64,000 bases of DNA from Massilia sp. 9I (GCF_902506415.1 NZ_LR733275.1:2767795-2831794); one strand, 5' to 3'. Numbered from the stretch's first letter, positions 46,200 to 55,350 are shown. Numbers and translations: made by a program. The notes: generated from the sequence alone by a model not told the origin.

Positions 46200-47144
46200 T
46201 CAAGGGTATAGGTGTGGATGCGCCGTCTTGAAATCCGCAACGTACTGTTCGGTTGACTGGCGCTGCAACTCTTCATTTTGCGGCCTGAGCCAATCTGCCA
46301 GCCAGTCGAAGATTAGTGGGCTCTGGCTGCGGTTGTTGAAGATGCCGCCTTGAATCGACTGCGAGGATGGAGCAAATACAGCAGGGTCGTATGGGTGCTG
46401 CAGTGCTTGACTCCAACTATCTTCGACAGCCGCTTTCATCGCTTCTAACCGTGAAATAGCCTCACGGTTGTCTAGAACGAGTTTCGGTGCAGTGGCAACA
46501 AACGGTAGAAATGGCGCAATTACCAAGCTAAAGAAAGTAGTAGTCGTAACATCCAGCGCGAGTGATATACCAATTAAGGACGCAAACAATAAAACCCCAA
46601 CGATACCGATACAAATGTTGTAACGGCGACGTAACTGCATATCCCACCAGCAGTTCGCACGCTGGCACACAAGGCGTGCTGCGTCAGCCGGCAGATCACG
46701 TACTTCGGGTCGATACCAGTTACTAAACTTTCCGGCAGCTACTAATTTCTCATTCCGCTTTGCCCAAAATTCAATATCTTCCTGGTCTGGCCGCTTACCG
46801 TAAGAGATGTCATTCCAGGCTAATGCAAGGACAGCCGAATCAAAGGATTGTTGAATAGTAGCCCCCTTTCCCCGGAGATAACTGATTAGCGGGTTCAAAA
46901 GGAGCGTATCCAGCAGCGCGAGGCACATACCAAAAGCACCGACATAGGCAGATATGTCACGCTTTTGCAAGCAAAACCATTCTTTATCTAGAGCTAGCGC
47001 CAGGAATGCGACACCAATAACTACAGGCACGCTTAAAATAAGCTGTAGAGAGAATAAAGTTTTGGCAGTAGAGTAAAGCGCGGCTTGCGCGGCCAACTGC
47101 TTGATGGCAGCTGGTTTGTTTTCGAGTTCAACAATATTGTTCAT
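46200..47144 (-). CDS. S-4TM family putative pore-forming CBASS effector
   Basis: A 314-residue membrane protein with four helices (about 31-51, 64-84, 177-197, 202-222) and the S-4TM hallmark CQRANCWWDMQLRRRY (160-175), plus ALAWNDISYGKRP. S-4TM proteins are effectors of CBASS that damage the inner membrane when a cyclic oligonucleotide is made. The gene follows the CD-NTase by 8 bases on the minus strand. Confidence 0.85.
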   Translation of the reverse strand: MNNIVELENKPAAIKQLAAQAALYSTAKTLFSLQLILSVPVVIGVAFLALALDKEWFCLQKRDISAYVGAFGMCLALLDTLLLNPLISYLRGKGATIQQSFDSAVLALAWNDISYGKRPDQEDIEFWAKRNEKLVAAGKFSNWYRPEVRDLPADAARLVCQRANCWWDMQLRRRYNICIGIVGVLLFASLIGISLALDVTTTTFFSLVIAPFLPFVATAPKLVLDNREAISRLEAMKAAVEDSWSQALQHPYDPAVFAPSSQSIQGGIFNNRSQSPLIFDWLADWLRPQNEELQRQSTEQYVADFKTAHPHLYP

Positions 47145-47152
47145 TAGCCTGC

Positions 47153-48148
47153 TCAGCTGAAAGTCGGGAAACTGTCGCCAAATACTTCACACCACTTTGC
47201 GATGGACTTACGTTGCTCTCCTTGTTTTTCCAAATCACGCGCTTCCATACATTTATTGTAGTCCGAATCGCATCTACTCGAAATCTTGAAACGGTCGAAC
47301 CAACCTACTGTATTCAAATCGCCTTGGATTCCCTTAGGATCATCCACAGATTTAAGGATGGCATATTCGATATGTTTTACCACCTTAATAAATTCAATGT
47401 CTGGAAAACGACTGCAATCATTGGTTTCATAGTAGTCCAGCACCATGTTTTCGAGTAGATATGATCCCATTGTTGGCATTGTGGGGCGACAGTTCCAATA
47501 TTTAACCAGACGAATTACATCAAGCATTTTTGCACCCCGAAGCGCAGCTAGGCGCTCTACCCTACCTCTGTCGATTCGAGGATCAGTCTTTTGCCAGTGT
47601 CCATCACCATCCGGGATCAGATAATACGTCTTGCCGTTCGACTCTTCTGTCGTCATAAAACATGGGACAATATCGAACACCCACTGGTAAGATTTTAAAC
47701 TCAAAGTAGCCGCTTCGCCGCGACGATGCATCTCAGCCTTGTCGTATTGTGGAATCCCCCCTAAAGCCGACACAAACTTGTTGATAACACGTTTTGAATT
47801 TAAAAATACACCGTCATCGAATCTTAGCTCGTGCAAAGGCGAGCCTTCGTTGGTATTTCCGATATATACTTTTTTGCCCCATTCGGAGTAAGTAACGCCT
47901 TGTGCGCTAAGGCAAATCATAAGATCAATGTCATCGAGTTCGCGCTTCTTCGTCTTTCGCTCAAATGATCCGAAGAAAATGTCCATCCCGTTATACAAGC
48001 GCGGAAATGACTCATCGTTTTCTGGAAAGCTGTGGATACGATCAACTAGCCAATCGCGGCTACGCTTCGCTGACTTGCTGACTTCTGAATCAAGGTTAAC
48101 TGCCTGAGACAAGAATTCTTCGAACGCTTCGATCACGGTGACTGCCAT
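47153..48148 (-). CDS. CD-NTase (cGAS/DncV-like nucleotidyltransferase) of CBASS
   Basis: A 331-residue SMODS nucleotidyltransferase. FFGSFERKTKKRELDDIDLM gives the GS motif (60-61) and the metal Asp pair (Asp73, Asp75), and WVFDIVPCF supplies the third Asp (159). Such enzymes make cyclic di- or trinucleotides during phage infection. With the adjacent S-4TM effector it forms a minimal type I CBASS; no Cap2/Cap3 genes are seen. Confidence 0.88.
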   Translation of the reverse strand: MAVTVIEAFEEFLSQAVNLDSEVSKSAKRSRDWLVDRIHSFPENDESFPRLYNGMDIFFGSFERKTKKRELDDIDLMICLSAQGVTYSEWGKKVYIGNTNEGSPLHELRFDDGVFLNSKRVINKFVSALGGIPQYDKAEMHRRGEAATLSLKSYQWVFDIVPCFMTTEESNGKTYYLIPDGDGHWQKTDPRIDRGRVERLAALRGAKMLDVIRLVKYWNCRPTMPTMGSYLLENMVLDYYETNDCSRFPDIEFIKVVKHIEYAILKSVDDPKGIQGDLNTVGWFDRFKISSRCDSDYNKCMEARDLEKQGEQRKSIAKWCEVFGDSFPTFS

Positions 48149-48318
48149 AACCTCACACCCTTCCTAAGATTGTTCTTAACCATTGATTGAAAGGGGTATG
48201 TTACACGAAGTCATTACCTTTTTCTCAACAACAACGAAGTTTGTTAGCGGTAGAGGTCGTCGGCACTCTTGGCACCTTGCACCAGAATTCTCTTCAGAAG
48301 CACCGGAACCGACTGCTT

Positions 48319-48346
48319 TTGACACAAGTTGTAAAGTTGCTATTCC
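48319..48346 (+). promoter_or_regulatory. Candidate promoter of the DUF4145 gene at 48400
   Basis: TTGACA and TATTCC separated by 16 bases, 54 bases before the GTG start. Confidence 0.45.
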
Positions 48347-48399
48347 ACAGTTTTCATGACAGCCTTAAACTACCCAAGACCGTAACCTAGAGGATCAAC

Positions 48400-49146
48400 G
48401 TGGAACCAAAATACCTAGCACAGAGCTTCGTAGCAGACAACGTACCACCTTGGCAGTGCCCTAATTGCTGCGATGGGCGGCTGAAGCTCGTCGGGAATTT
48501 TGTGGTGAAGGACGACGCTGCCACAGCGCGCAGTTGGGGCGAAGAATGGTTTGAGCCAGAGCATGCACACTATGTCTTCAATGGGCTGCTTCAATGTGCA
48601 AACTGTAGCGAACATGTTGTAGTCTGCGGGGATGGCTTCGTCGAAGAGGATTATGACGAGGAAGGACGAAAATACTATACGGTACTCACGCCGAAATTCT
48701 TCTATCCGACCCTGAAGATCATCACACCAAACACCAACGAGAAAGTTCCCGATGAAGTAATGGCTTTCTTGGAAAAGGCGTTTCAGGTCTTCTGGTGCGA
48801 CGCTGATGCGAGCGTAAATCGACTGCGCACCGTACTAGAGTACATCTTAGACGACTTGGGAGTCGTGCGCGAGAACGGCAAAGGGGATCGGTTAGACCTT
48901 AGTAGCCGCATCAGCAAGTTAACCGATCCAAAATTTGACCAGGTGAAGGCTGCAATGACCAGTATCCGGCACATGGGCAATGATGGCAGTCACGGGTCAA
49001 TAGGCATCGAACGCCGGGAACTTCTAGCCGCGTTCGCGGTAGTCAATTACTGCCTTGAACAGCTTTACCCTAAGATTCCAGACCACACTGCGGTTTTGGA
49101 ATTTGTCGAAAAGGTGAACAAACAGAAGGGATTCCGACCGAAATAG
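48400..49146 (+). CDS. DUF4145-containing zinc-ribbon protein
   Basis: A 248-residue protein with paired cysteines at 20/23-24 and 66/69 (zinc ribbon) followed by a helical DUF4145 domain (VNRLRTVLEYILDDL, IRHMGNDGSHG). The start is GTG at 48400 after AGAGGA. It is divergent from the CBASS operon and is a distant relative of the product of 43463-44125 in architecture. Confidence 0.75.
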   Translation: MEPKYLAQSFVADNVPPWQCPNCCDGRLKLVGNFVVKDDAATARSWGEEWFEPEHAHYVFNGLLQCANCSEHVVVCGDGFVEEDYDEEGRKYYTVLTPKFFYPTLKIITPNTNEKVPDEVMAFLEKAFQVFWCDADASVNRLRTVLEYILDDLGVVRENGKGDRLDLSSRISKLTDPKFDQVKAAMTSIRHMGNDGSHGSIGIERRELLAAFAVVNYCLEQLYPKIPDHTAVLEFVEKVNKQKGFRPK

Positions 49147-49399
49147 CATGGTCCTATGCAAGTATTCCTGATGGTTTAACCCCGCGCAACCGATGGCACA
49201 TAACATGGCCTTGCCATGTATTATGATAACTACGGCAGAAGTAGGCTTTCGACAACAGCCAGATCGGTAGTGAATATCTCTTAACTGAGAAGATTCAAAG
49301 AATTAAAGATGTCGAAAATATCTTCTTCCGATCTTAATTTTTCACTACTCCTTCACTATGCTGGCCTCGCTTTCGCACAGCCGTTCCCAGCGATAAGAG
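49147..49399. other. Gap between DUF4145 and the truncated recombinase
   Basis: A+T-rich DNA with no coding frame. A 7-base inverted repeat (ACATGGC, CTT, GCCATGT at 49203-49219) may end transcription of the DUF4145 gene, though its U-tract is poor. Confidence 0.35.
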
Positions 49400-49822
49400 C
49401 TAACTTACAACCCAGAATGCTACAGCCTCGCTTCGCACGCCTTTGATTTGTTCCGTGCTGTATTTCTGACCATCCCGAAGTGTGACGATGGTGATGCCTA
49501 CACCAATGATCCGTTGGAAGATTGCAAGTGCTTCCATGATAGGAAGACGAGACAGGCGGTCAACGTCTTCGACCAACAGAAAGGAACCGGGAGCGATCTG
49601 GCCCTCGTCGATGGTTTTAAGGAAGGCCCCAAGCGCACCATCCTTCACGTTCTTGCCCGAGTATCCAGATACGCCGCTGTCACTCATCTTTCGATTCGTG
49701 TCAAGGATGAGCCCTTCGCGGACGGCATACTCTTCTGCCAACTCAGTCTGGCGCGCTTCAGTGTGGCCCTTACCCTGGATTGCTGACGACCAGCGCTTGT
49801 AGGAGTATGCGATTGGTTTCAT
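49400..49822 (-). pseudogene. Truncated serine recombinase (N-terminal catalytic domain only)
   Basis: The 140-residue product starts MKPIAYSYKRWSSAIQGKGH and covers the resolvase catalytic fold (VEDVDRLSRLP, GVGITIVTLRDG), then stops after AVAFWVV. Full members of this group continue with a recombinase domain of several hundred residues, which is missing. The catalytic serines are present (YKRWSS), but the DNA-binding part is gone. It marks the right edge of the island. Confidence 0.75.
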
Positions 49823-50214
49823 GGTGCAACATTTTACACCAGTAAAAAAGTTCATACGCCATCTCGCACCTCCGGTCTGCTTCGGTTTGGCGCAATTATC
49901 GATGATGAATCAGAAGCGTGTCGCCCCATAAACATGGTAATCTTGTTTGCCTGCCTGGCGAAAACAAAAAGTCGCAAAATCGCGAAAAGCCGATACCGAA
50001 GAGAGAGAGACAACATGAACGCAACCCTTCCCAGCGGTTTCATTCACCTATTCACCCTCCTTCCGCTTTCCACAGGCAGTAGTTAGCCTCCCGGCCCAAT
50101 TGCATGGCAGAATGTGATTTCTGCTGTGCAAGCCCGCAACAACGGCGGGCATCGAAGATAAAGAAGGTGGCGCCATCCCGGCGCCCGCAACTTTACGCCG
50201 ACTGGAGCGCTCAC
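49823..50214. other. 392-base island/core junction with a possible leader ORF
   Basis: Base composition returns to the core value across this gap. It contains the promoter region of the VirK/YbjX gene and a 23-codon frame at 50015-50086 (plus strand) starting ATG after a GAGAGAGAG ribosome-site-like run. I found no direct repeat or tRNA end that would mark an attachment site. Confidence 0.4.
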
Positions 50215-51174
50215 ATGATCTTCGCTCACCTGACCAAGCACTGGCTCGCACGGCGCAGCCAGTACACGCCTGCTTCGTGGATGCTCAGCATCGTGCGCAG
50301 CCTGCGCGTGCTGCGCTACTGGCGCGAGCACCAGGCCCTGTGCCGCCTCGACCTGGTGCGGCGCTTCGTCGCGGCCGCCCCCAATGACGACCTGTTCCAC
50401 CACCTGAGCCACCGCAGCTACCTGTCGACCGACCTGAGCGCGCGCCAGCGGGTGCAGTGCGTACTGTCGCATTACCGCTTCGAGGACAGCGCCTTCAGCA
50501 ACGCCTACCACCAGGCGGTTTACGGCGGCGGTGGGCTCACATTGTGGCAGCACGACAACGGCGAGCATCATTTCGTCCTGCGCCTCGAGATGGCGCCACG
50601 CCACGATGCCGAGGGCGACCTCACCATCTCGCTGGTCGCCGACGGTAAATATTTGCACCGCCTGTCCTATACCTGGGTGGACGGCCAGCTGGCAGGTAGC
50701 GAGCTACCGACCGTGCCTTTCGTCACCCGCAACCAGGGCCGCTGGACCGATTCCGGCGCCGCCTTCGACGCCTTCGAGGAAGCCTTCCCCAACAACTCGC
50801 CAAGCTTCTTCTGCTTCGCCGCGATGCAGGGCGTGGCCCAGGCCCTGGGCATCGACCAGGTGGTGGCCATCAAGTGCACCTCGCACATCGCCTACGACCC
50901 GCGCGACGTGAAGCACTTCGAGAACGCCTACGACGGCTTCTGGCGCATCCTCGGCGGGGTCGAGATGCCGGGCCGCAGCTACCTGATCCGCCTGCCCTTC
51001 TACCTCAAGCCACTGGCCGACATGCCGTCCAAGCACCGCAAGCGCGCCGCGCAGCGCCGCGAGTTCTGGCGCGCGATCGGCGACTCCACCCGCACCACGA
51101 TGCTGCGCCACCTGGTGCCGGCAGCGAGCATGCAGGCGCGCACGACGTCGGCGCCGGCCACGGCCGAAGCCTGA
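50215..51174 (+). CDS. VirK/YbjX (DUF535) family protein
   Basis: A 319-residue cytoplasmic protein with DUF535 hallmarks: LVRRFVAAAPNDDLFHHLSHRSYL, YTWVDGQLAGSELPTVPFVTRNQG, GVAQALGIDQVVAIKCTSHIAY, and DGFWRILGG. The family includes Shigella VirK and E. coli YbjX, linked to membrane stress and antimicrobial-peptide resistance, mechanism unknown. The ATG at 50215 starts the conserved region; an earlier in-frame ATG at 50104 adds a non-conserved stretch. Confidence 0.85.
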   Translation: MIFAHLTKHWLARRSQYTPASWMLSIVRSLRVLRYWREHQALCRLDLVRRFVAAAPNDDLFHHLSHRSYLSTDLSARQRVQCVLSHYRFEDSAFSNAYHQAVYGGGGLTLWQHDNGEHHFVLRLEMAPRHDAEGDLTISLVADGKYLHRLSYTWVDGQLAGSELPTVPFVTRNQGRWTDSGAAFDAFEEAFPNNSPSFFCFAAMQGVAQALGIDQVVAIKCTSHIAYDPRDVKHFENAYDGFWRILGGVEMPGRSYLIRLPFYLKPLADMPSKHRKRAAQRREFWRAIGDSTRTTMLRHLVPAASMQARTTSAPATAEA

Positions 51175-51247
51175 TCCGGGCGCCGTCAGCGGCGCGCTGC
51201 CGCAGTCCAGGCATTCTTGACACATTCACCACGCCCGCCCGGGTCCG

Positions 51248-51256
51248 TGGTACACT
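51248..51256 (+). promoter_or_regulatory. Extended -10 promoter in front of the TPP riboswitch
   Basis: TG-G-TACACT. A start near 51263 would coincide with the first base pairs of the riboswitch. Confidence 0.45.
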
Positions 51257-51262
51257 GCCGCC

Positions 51263-51352
51263 TCGCTAGGGGTCCTGGTGCGCGCGTCAAAGCGCGTTGC
51301 CGGGTGAGAGATACCCTTCGTACCTGATCTGGATAATGCCAGCGAAGGAAAG
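51263..51352 (+). ncRNA. TPP (thiamine pyrophosphate) riboswitch
   Basis: The conserved THI-box parts appear in order: P1 strand TCGCT, AGGGGTCC, GGGTGAGAGATACCC, TACCTGATCTGGATAATGCCAG, and closing AGCGAAGGAA. The variable hairpin P3a is GCGCGCG/CGCGTT-like. It lies about 108 bases before the TonB receptor start. A GCGCGCC.../GGCGCGC hairpin at about 51419-51447, next to the ribosome site, is a plausible expression platform. Confidence 0.92.
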
Positions 51353-51459
51353 CGCAACGCAGTGCCCATTCTTGTTTGCCCTTCCCCCACGTTGGCTCCG
51401 GCTTTTTATTGAAAAGCAGCGCGCCATGCCGTATGCGTGGCGCGCCAAGAGAGCAAACC

Positions 51460-53589
51460 ATGACATTCAACCTGAAGTATTCCGTCCTCGCCTGCGCCAT
51501 CCTGCAGGCTTTCTCCAGCACCGCCTCCGCCCAGCAGGCGGACCAGGTCACCTCGGTGGTCGTCACCGGCAGCCGCTGGGTCGCCAGCGACCGCGCCAGC
51601 ATCGGCGGCTTCTCAGAGTCGCCCTTGCTCGACACCCCGGCCTCGATCACTGCCATCAACCGCACCCAGATGCTGGACCTGTCGATCCGTAACGTGACTG
51701 ACGCCTCGCGCTTCGACGCCTCCATCGGCGACGCCTACAACGCGGTCGGCTACGCCGAGCAGTTCTCGATCCGCGGCTTCGCCCTCGACAACGCCACGAG
51801 CTACCGCAAGGACGGCATCGCTATTCCCGCGGACACCCAGATCCCGCTCGAGAACAAGGAGCGCATCGAAGTCCTGCGCGGCCTGGCCGGCCTGCAGGCG
51901 GGCGTGGCCGCGCCGGGCGGCATGGTCAACTTCGTCACCAAGCGCCCGACGAACGCGCTGCTCCGCTCGGCCCTGGTGGAAGTGAGCGAGCGCGGCACCC
52001 TGCACGGATCGATCGACCTGGGCGGCCGCTTCGAGGACCGCCGCTTCGGCTACCGCATCAATGCCGCTGCCGAAGACCTGAAGTCCTATGTGCGCGGCGC
52101 CGACGGCGAGCGCCAGTTCGTGTCCGGCGCTTTCGACTGGCAGATCAGCCCCGACGCGCTGCTGCAGCTGGACTTCGACCACCAGCACAAGTCGCAGATC
52201 ACCGCGCCCGGCTACCAGCTGCTGCGCAACGAGGTGCTGCCCACCGGGATCTCGGCCAAGACCCTGCTGAACGACCAGCCCTGGACCAAGCCGGTGGACA
52301 CCGACAGCAGCAACCTGGGCCTGCGCTTCGAATACCGCCTCAGCCCTGACTGGACCGCGCGATTTACCGCCAACAAGCACTGGTTCAAGCGCGACGACTA
52401 CACGGCCTTCCCCTACGGCTGCAGCAATGAAGGCGACGGCTTCTATCCGGGCTACTGCTCGAACGGCGACTACGACGTCTACGACTACCAGAGCGTCGGC
52501 GAGCGCAAGAGCCCGTGGGGCGCGCAGGCGCTGCTGCAGGGCCGCTTTGCCCTAGGTGCCGTACGCCACACCTTGAGCGTCGGCGGTGCCGTGTCGGAGC
52601 GCCACGACAGCTTCGGCGAATACGTCTACGACTACGCCGGCTCCAGCAACATCTACAAGAATCAGATCGTCGATCCGGCGCCGGGCAATCCGCGCACCGG
52701 CCCGGTGATGGAGCGCCGCAACGACCGCGAAAGCGCCCTGTTCGTGCAGGACGTGGCCACGCTGTCCGAGCAGTTCACGCTGCACACCGGCCTGCGCTGG
52801 GTCAAGCTCAAGCGCGACGAGCTGGCCGAGATCGACCAGGGCTGGGTGCACGCGAACGATTCCTTCGTGCTGCCGAGCGTGGCGCTGGTCTACAAGCCGG
52901 CGCGCGACTGGAGCGTCTACGGCTCGCTGAGCCACGGCCTGCAGCATGGCGGCATCGCCGAGATGGGCACCGCCAATGAAGACAGCGTGCTGCCGCCGAG
53001 CCGTTCGAAGCAGGTGGAGGTGGGCGTCAAGGGTGTGGTCAACAATGCGCTGATGCTGTCGGCCGCGCTGTTCGACATCAAGCAGGGACTGGAGTACGTC
53101 AACGGCGCCAACGTCTTCGTGCGCGCCGGCGAGCAGCGCCATCGGGGCGCCGAGTTCACGGCCCAGGGCAAGGTGAATGCGGACCTGAACTACAGCCTGT
53201 CGCTGATGGCGCTCGATGCCAAGCAGACCGGCACCGGCGACGCCGGCGTCGAAGGCAAGCGCGTGACCAACGTGCCGGAATTCCGTTCGACGGCCTGGGT
53301 GGAATATGCGGTGCCGGCGCTCTCCGGCCTGAAGGTGGACGCGCTGTGGCAGTACTCGGGCAGCAAGGCCTTCGATCCGGCCAACCGTGCGGTCGTTCCG
53401 AGCTATCACGTGGCCGGCCTGGGCGCCTCGTACGCGCTGCGCGTGGGCGGCATGAGCACCATTCTGCGCGCCCGCGTCGACAACGTGTTCGACAAGTTCT
53501 ACTGGCGCGACGTGACGCAGTCGCTGGGCGGCTACCTGCTGCCGGGCGCGCCGCGGACCTTCCGCCTGTCGGCGCAGTTCGACTTCTAA
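51460..53589 (+). CDS. TonB-dependent receptor under TPP riboswitch control
   Basis: A 709-residue outer-membrane receptor: signal peptide ending near ASA (24), TonB-box-like TSVVVTG, plug domain with LDTPASITAINRTQ and VLRGLAGLQAGVAAPGGMVNFVTKRPT, then a beta-barrel ending in FRLSAQFDF. The sequence resembles siderophore receptors, but the riboswitch argues for uptake of thiamine or a precursor. No inner-membrane partner is in the same operon. Confidence 0.92.
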   Translation: MTFNLKYSVLACAILQAFSSTASAQQADQVTSVVVTGSRWVASDRASIGGFSESPLLDTPASITAINRTQMLDLSIRNVTDASRFDASIGDAYNAVGYAEQFSIRGFALDNATSYRKDGIAIPADTQIPLENKERIEVLRGLAGLQAGVAAPGGMVNFVTKRPTNALLRSALVEVSERGTLHGSIDLGGRFEDRRFGYRINAAAEDLKSYVRGADGERQFVSGAFDWQISPDALLQLDFDHQHKSQITAPGYQLLRNEVLPTGISAKTLLNDQPWTKPVDTDSSNLGLRFEYRLSPDWTARFTANKHWFKRDDYTAFPYGCSNEGDGFYPGYCSNGDYDVYDYQSVGERKSPWGAQALLQGRFALGAVRHTLSVGGAVSERHDSFGEYVYDYAGSSNIYKNQIVDPAPGNPRTGPVMERRNDRESALFVQDVATLSEQFTLHTGLRWVKLKRDELAEIDQGWVHANDSFVLPSVALVYKPARDWSVYGSLSHGLQHGGIAEMGTANEDSVLPPSRSKQVEVGVKGVVNNALMLSAALFDIKQGLEYVNGANVFVRAGEQRHRGAEFTAQGKVNADLNYSLSLMALDAKQTGTGDAGVEGKRVTNVPEFRSTAWVEYAVPALSGLKVDALWQYSGSKAFDPANRAVVPSYHVAGLGASYALRVGGMSTILRARVDNVFDKFYWRDVTQSLGGYLLPGAPRTFRLSAQFDF

Positions 53590-53612
53590 GCGATCCCGCG
53601 TTCCTAGGTTTC

Positions 53613-53720
53613 GTAGGGTGGGCGGGTTTCCGCCCATGCTGTGATCGTTACCAGGAGAATACGCGCGCGGACTGATCTGGCAGGATTTGACCGCGTGGGC
53701 GGGAGACCCGCCCACCCTAC
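53613..53720. repeat. REP-type doublet, copy 2
   Basis: The same 13-base inverted termini (GTAGGGTGGGCGG) and two hairpins as the copy at 15260-15370, with a different central stretch. It follows the TonB receptor gene by 23 bases. Confidence 0.85.
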
Positions 53721-53743
53721 GGGAAGCGCTAATCCCGCCGTGT

Positions 53744-54706
53744 TTAGTCAGCCAGATCGGCCAGCTTGCCCAGGCAACGCCGCTGGAAGCCGTTCAGGCC
53801 CGTCATGACGAAGCTGTCCTCGGGCTCGATCACAGCGGCATCGAGCAGCAGGCGCAGCTTGGCAATGCGGTCGCCCTGGGCCATCGCCTGCGCCGTGTTC
53901 GACCCGTCCCGTTCGCCCGCCTGCGCGATCGCCTCGACCACCTCGGGCGGGAACTCCCAGTGCTTGGCGATCACCGCGGACAAATGGCGGCTGGCGGCGA
54001 ACAGTTCGAGCCCGAAGGTGCCGGAGCCCGGTACCTTGCCTTCGCACTTGCGGTCGGCCACCTGGAATGCGACCTGCAGGCCGACGTTCTGCATCAGGCC
54101 CGCCAGGTAGGATTCGAAAACGCCGGCGGACAGCCCCGGCGCCATCACGCTGGCCGCAAACGCGCAGCGCTCGGAGTGGCGCCAGACGTTCGGCGCCACC
54201 TGGCGCGCCACGCCCTGCACCTTCACCCGGATCAGCGGACGGATCGCGATCCGCGCCAGCAGCATGCGCAGGCCGTTCAGGCCCAGCATGGTCACTGCGC
54301 CGTCCAGCGTCTCGATCGGCGTGGCCGGGCGATAGTAGGCGCTGTTCGCTTCGCGGATCACTTCCGCCACCAGCACCAGGTCGCGCCCCACCTCGGCCGA
54401 CAGCGCCGCCGTGGAGATGTTCTCGTCCGAGAGTGCGCCCAGCAGCTGGGTCACCAGTTCCGGCACGCGCGGCACCAGTCCCGACGCGCTCTCCGGATCG
54501 TCCGCCAGTGCGCGCACTTCCGCAAGGATCTCGGCTTCCATTTCGGGGCTGGCGTTGGTGCCGCTCGAGGCGACCAGCCAACGGTAAAAGGCGGAGTCGA
54601 CGTCCGCCGCCATGTCTTCTTCGCTGACCGCCGCCAGGTCGGCAGCGATGACAGCGTCAGTCTCCTTGTCGGCTCCGCCGAGCAAGCGGCCAATCCATTT
54701 TTTCAC
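53744..54706 (-). CDS. HDOD-domain signalling protein
   Basis: A 320-residue protein with a disordered acidic N-terminus and an HDOD domain (about 85-260, VPRVPELVTQLLGALSD, LDGAVTMLGLNGLRMLLARIAI, YLAGLMQNVGLQVAFQV). HDOD proteins resemble HD phosphohydrolases but lack the metal HD pair and act in signalling. Upstream DNA (54707-54822) is A+T-rich and holds a 7-base inverted repeat (ACTATTT/AAATAGT). Confidence 0.85.
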   Translation of the reverse strand: MKKWIGRLLGGADKETDAVIAADLAAVSEEDMAADVDSAFYRWLVASSGTNASPEMEAEILAEVRALADDPESASGLVPRVPELVTQLLGALSDENISTAALSAEVGRDLVLVAEVIREANSAYYRPATPIETLDGAVTMLGLNGLRMLLARIAIRPLIRVKVQGVARQVAPNVWRHSERCAFAASVMAPGLSAGVFESYLAGLMQNVGLQVAFQVADRKCEGKVPGSGTFGLELFAASRHLSAVIAKHWEFPPEVVEAIAQAGERDGSNTAQAMAQGDRIAKLRLLLDAAVIEPEDSFVMTGLNGFQRRCLGKLADLAD

Positions 54707-54822
54707 AGGGCACCGCCATTTTTATTGTAAACACAGAAAACTATTTTAATACTAATAGGCAACAAATAGTAAATTGAGAAAAGTATTTCCTGTATCTAGA
54801 TCAATAGCGAGGCTTAATGCCG

Positions 54823-55350
54823 CTATGCCGCCGGGGTGCCCAGCAGCGCTTCCACCTGCGCCATCCGCTGCCCGAGCGGGCCCGCCAGCAGCACATAGGG
54901 GATCGCACGCTGCTCCAGGGTCTCGAGCAGCATCCGGTGCACCTTCTGACGCACTTCTTCCGATTCGCGCTGCAGGCCGTCCGGTTCCCAGGGGCTGTCG
55001 GGCGCGGTGACGAAGGTCCAGGCGTAGTCGTGGCTGCTATCCAGGCGCGCCAGCTGCGGGTCCACGCGCCCCCAATACTGGCGGCTGTACAGCGCCGTCA
55101 TCAGGGGCGTGGTGTCGCAGAACAGGAAGCGCGTCGCGCGCCCCGCGGCGGCGTCCTCGCGTTGGCGCTGGGTGCGCGCGATTGGATACTGGTCGCTCTC
55201 GAAGGGCACGCGGGCATGCGTGTCGACGAATTCGCGCAGGTATTCCGGCACCCACACAGTGCCGTAATGCGCCGCCAGGCTTTCGGCCAGGGTCGACTTG
55301 CCGGAGGATTCGGCGCCGAGGATCGCGACGCGCAGCACAGCTGCGCTCAT
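54823..55350 (-). CDS. NadR-like ATPase/ribosylnicotinamide kinase domain protein
   Basis: A 175-residue P-loop kinase with Walker A GAESSGKST (12-20) and the AAA_28/NadR RNK blocks VPEYLREFVD, FLFCDTTPLMTALY. It should phosphorylate nicotinamide riboside taken up by PnuC. The ATG overlaps the pnuC stop (ATGA). The nicotinate-nucleotide adenylyltransferase domain of full NadR is absent. Confidence 0.82.
   Translation of the reverse strand: MSAAVLRVAILGAESSGKSTLAESLAAHYGTVWVPEYLREFVDTHARVPFESDQYPIARTQRQREDAAAGRATRFLFCDTTPLMTALYSRQYWGRVDPQLARLDSSHDYAWTFVTAPDSPWEPDGLQRESEEVRQKVHRMLLETLEQRAIPYVLLAGPLGQRMAQVEALLGTPAA

Noticed and set aside
41650..50100. Attachment sites or a tRNA target at the island edges
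   Set aside because: I found no tRNA gene end and no clear direct repeats by reading both edges, so no site is claimed.
51217..51256. TTGACA at 51217 paired with TACACT at 51251 as a promoter
   Set aside because: The spacing is 28 bases, too long; an extended -10 alone explains the start better.
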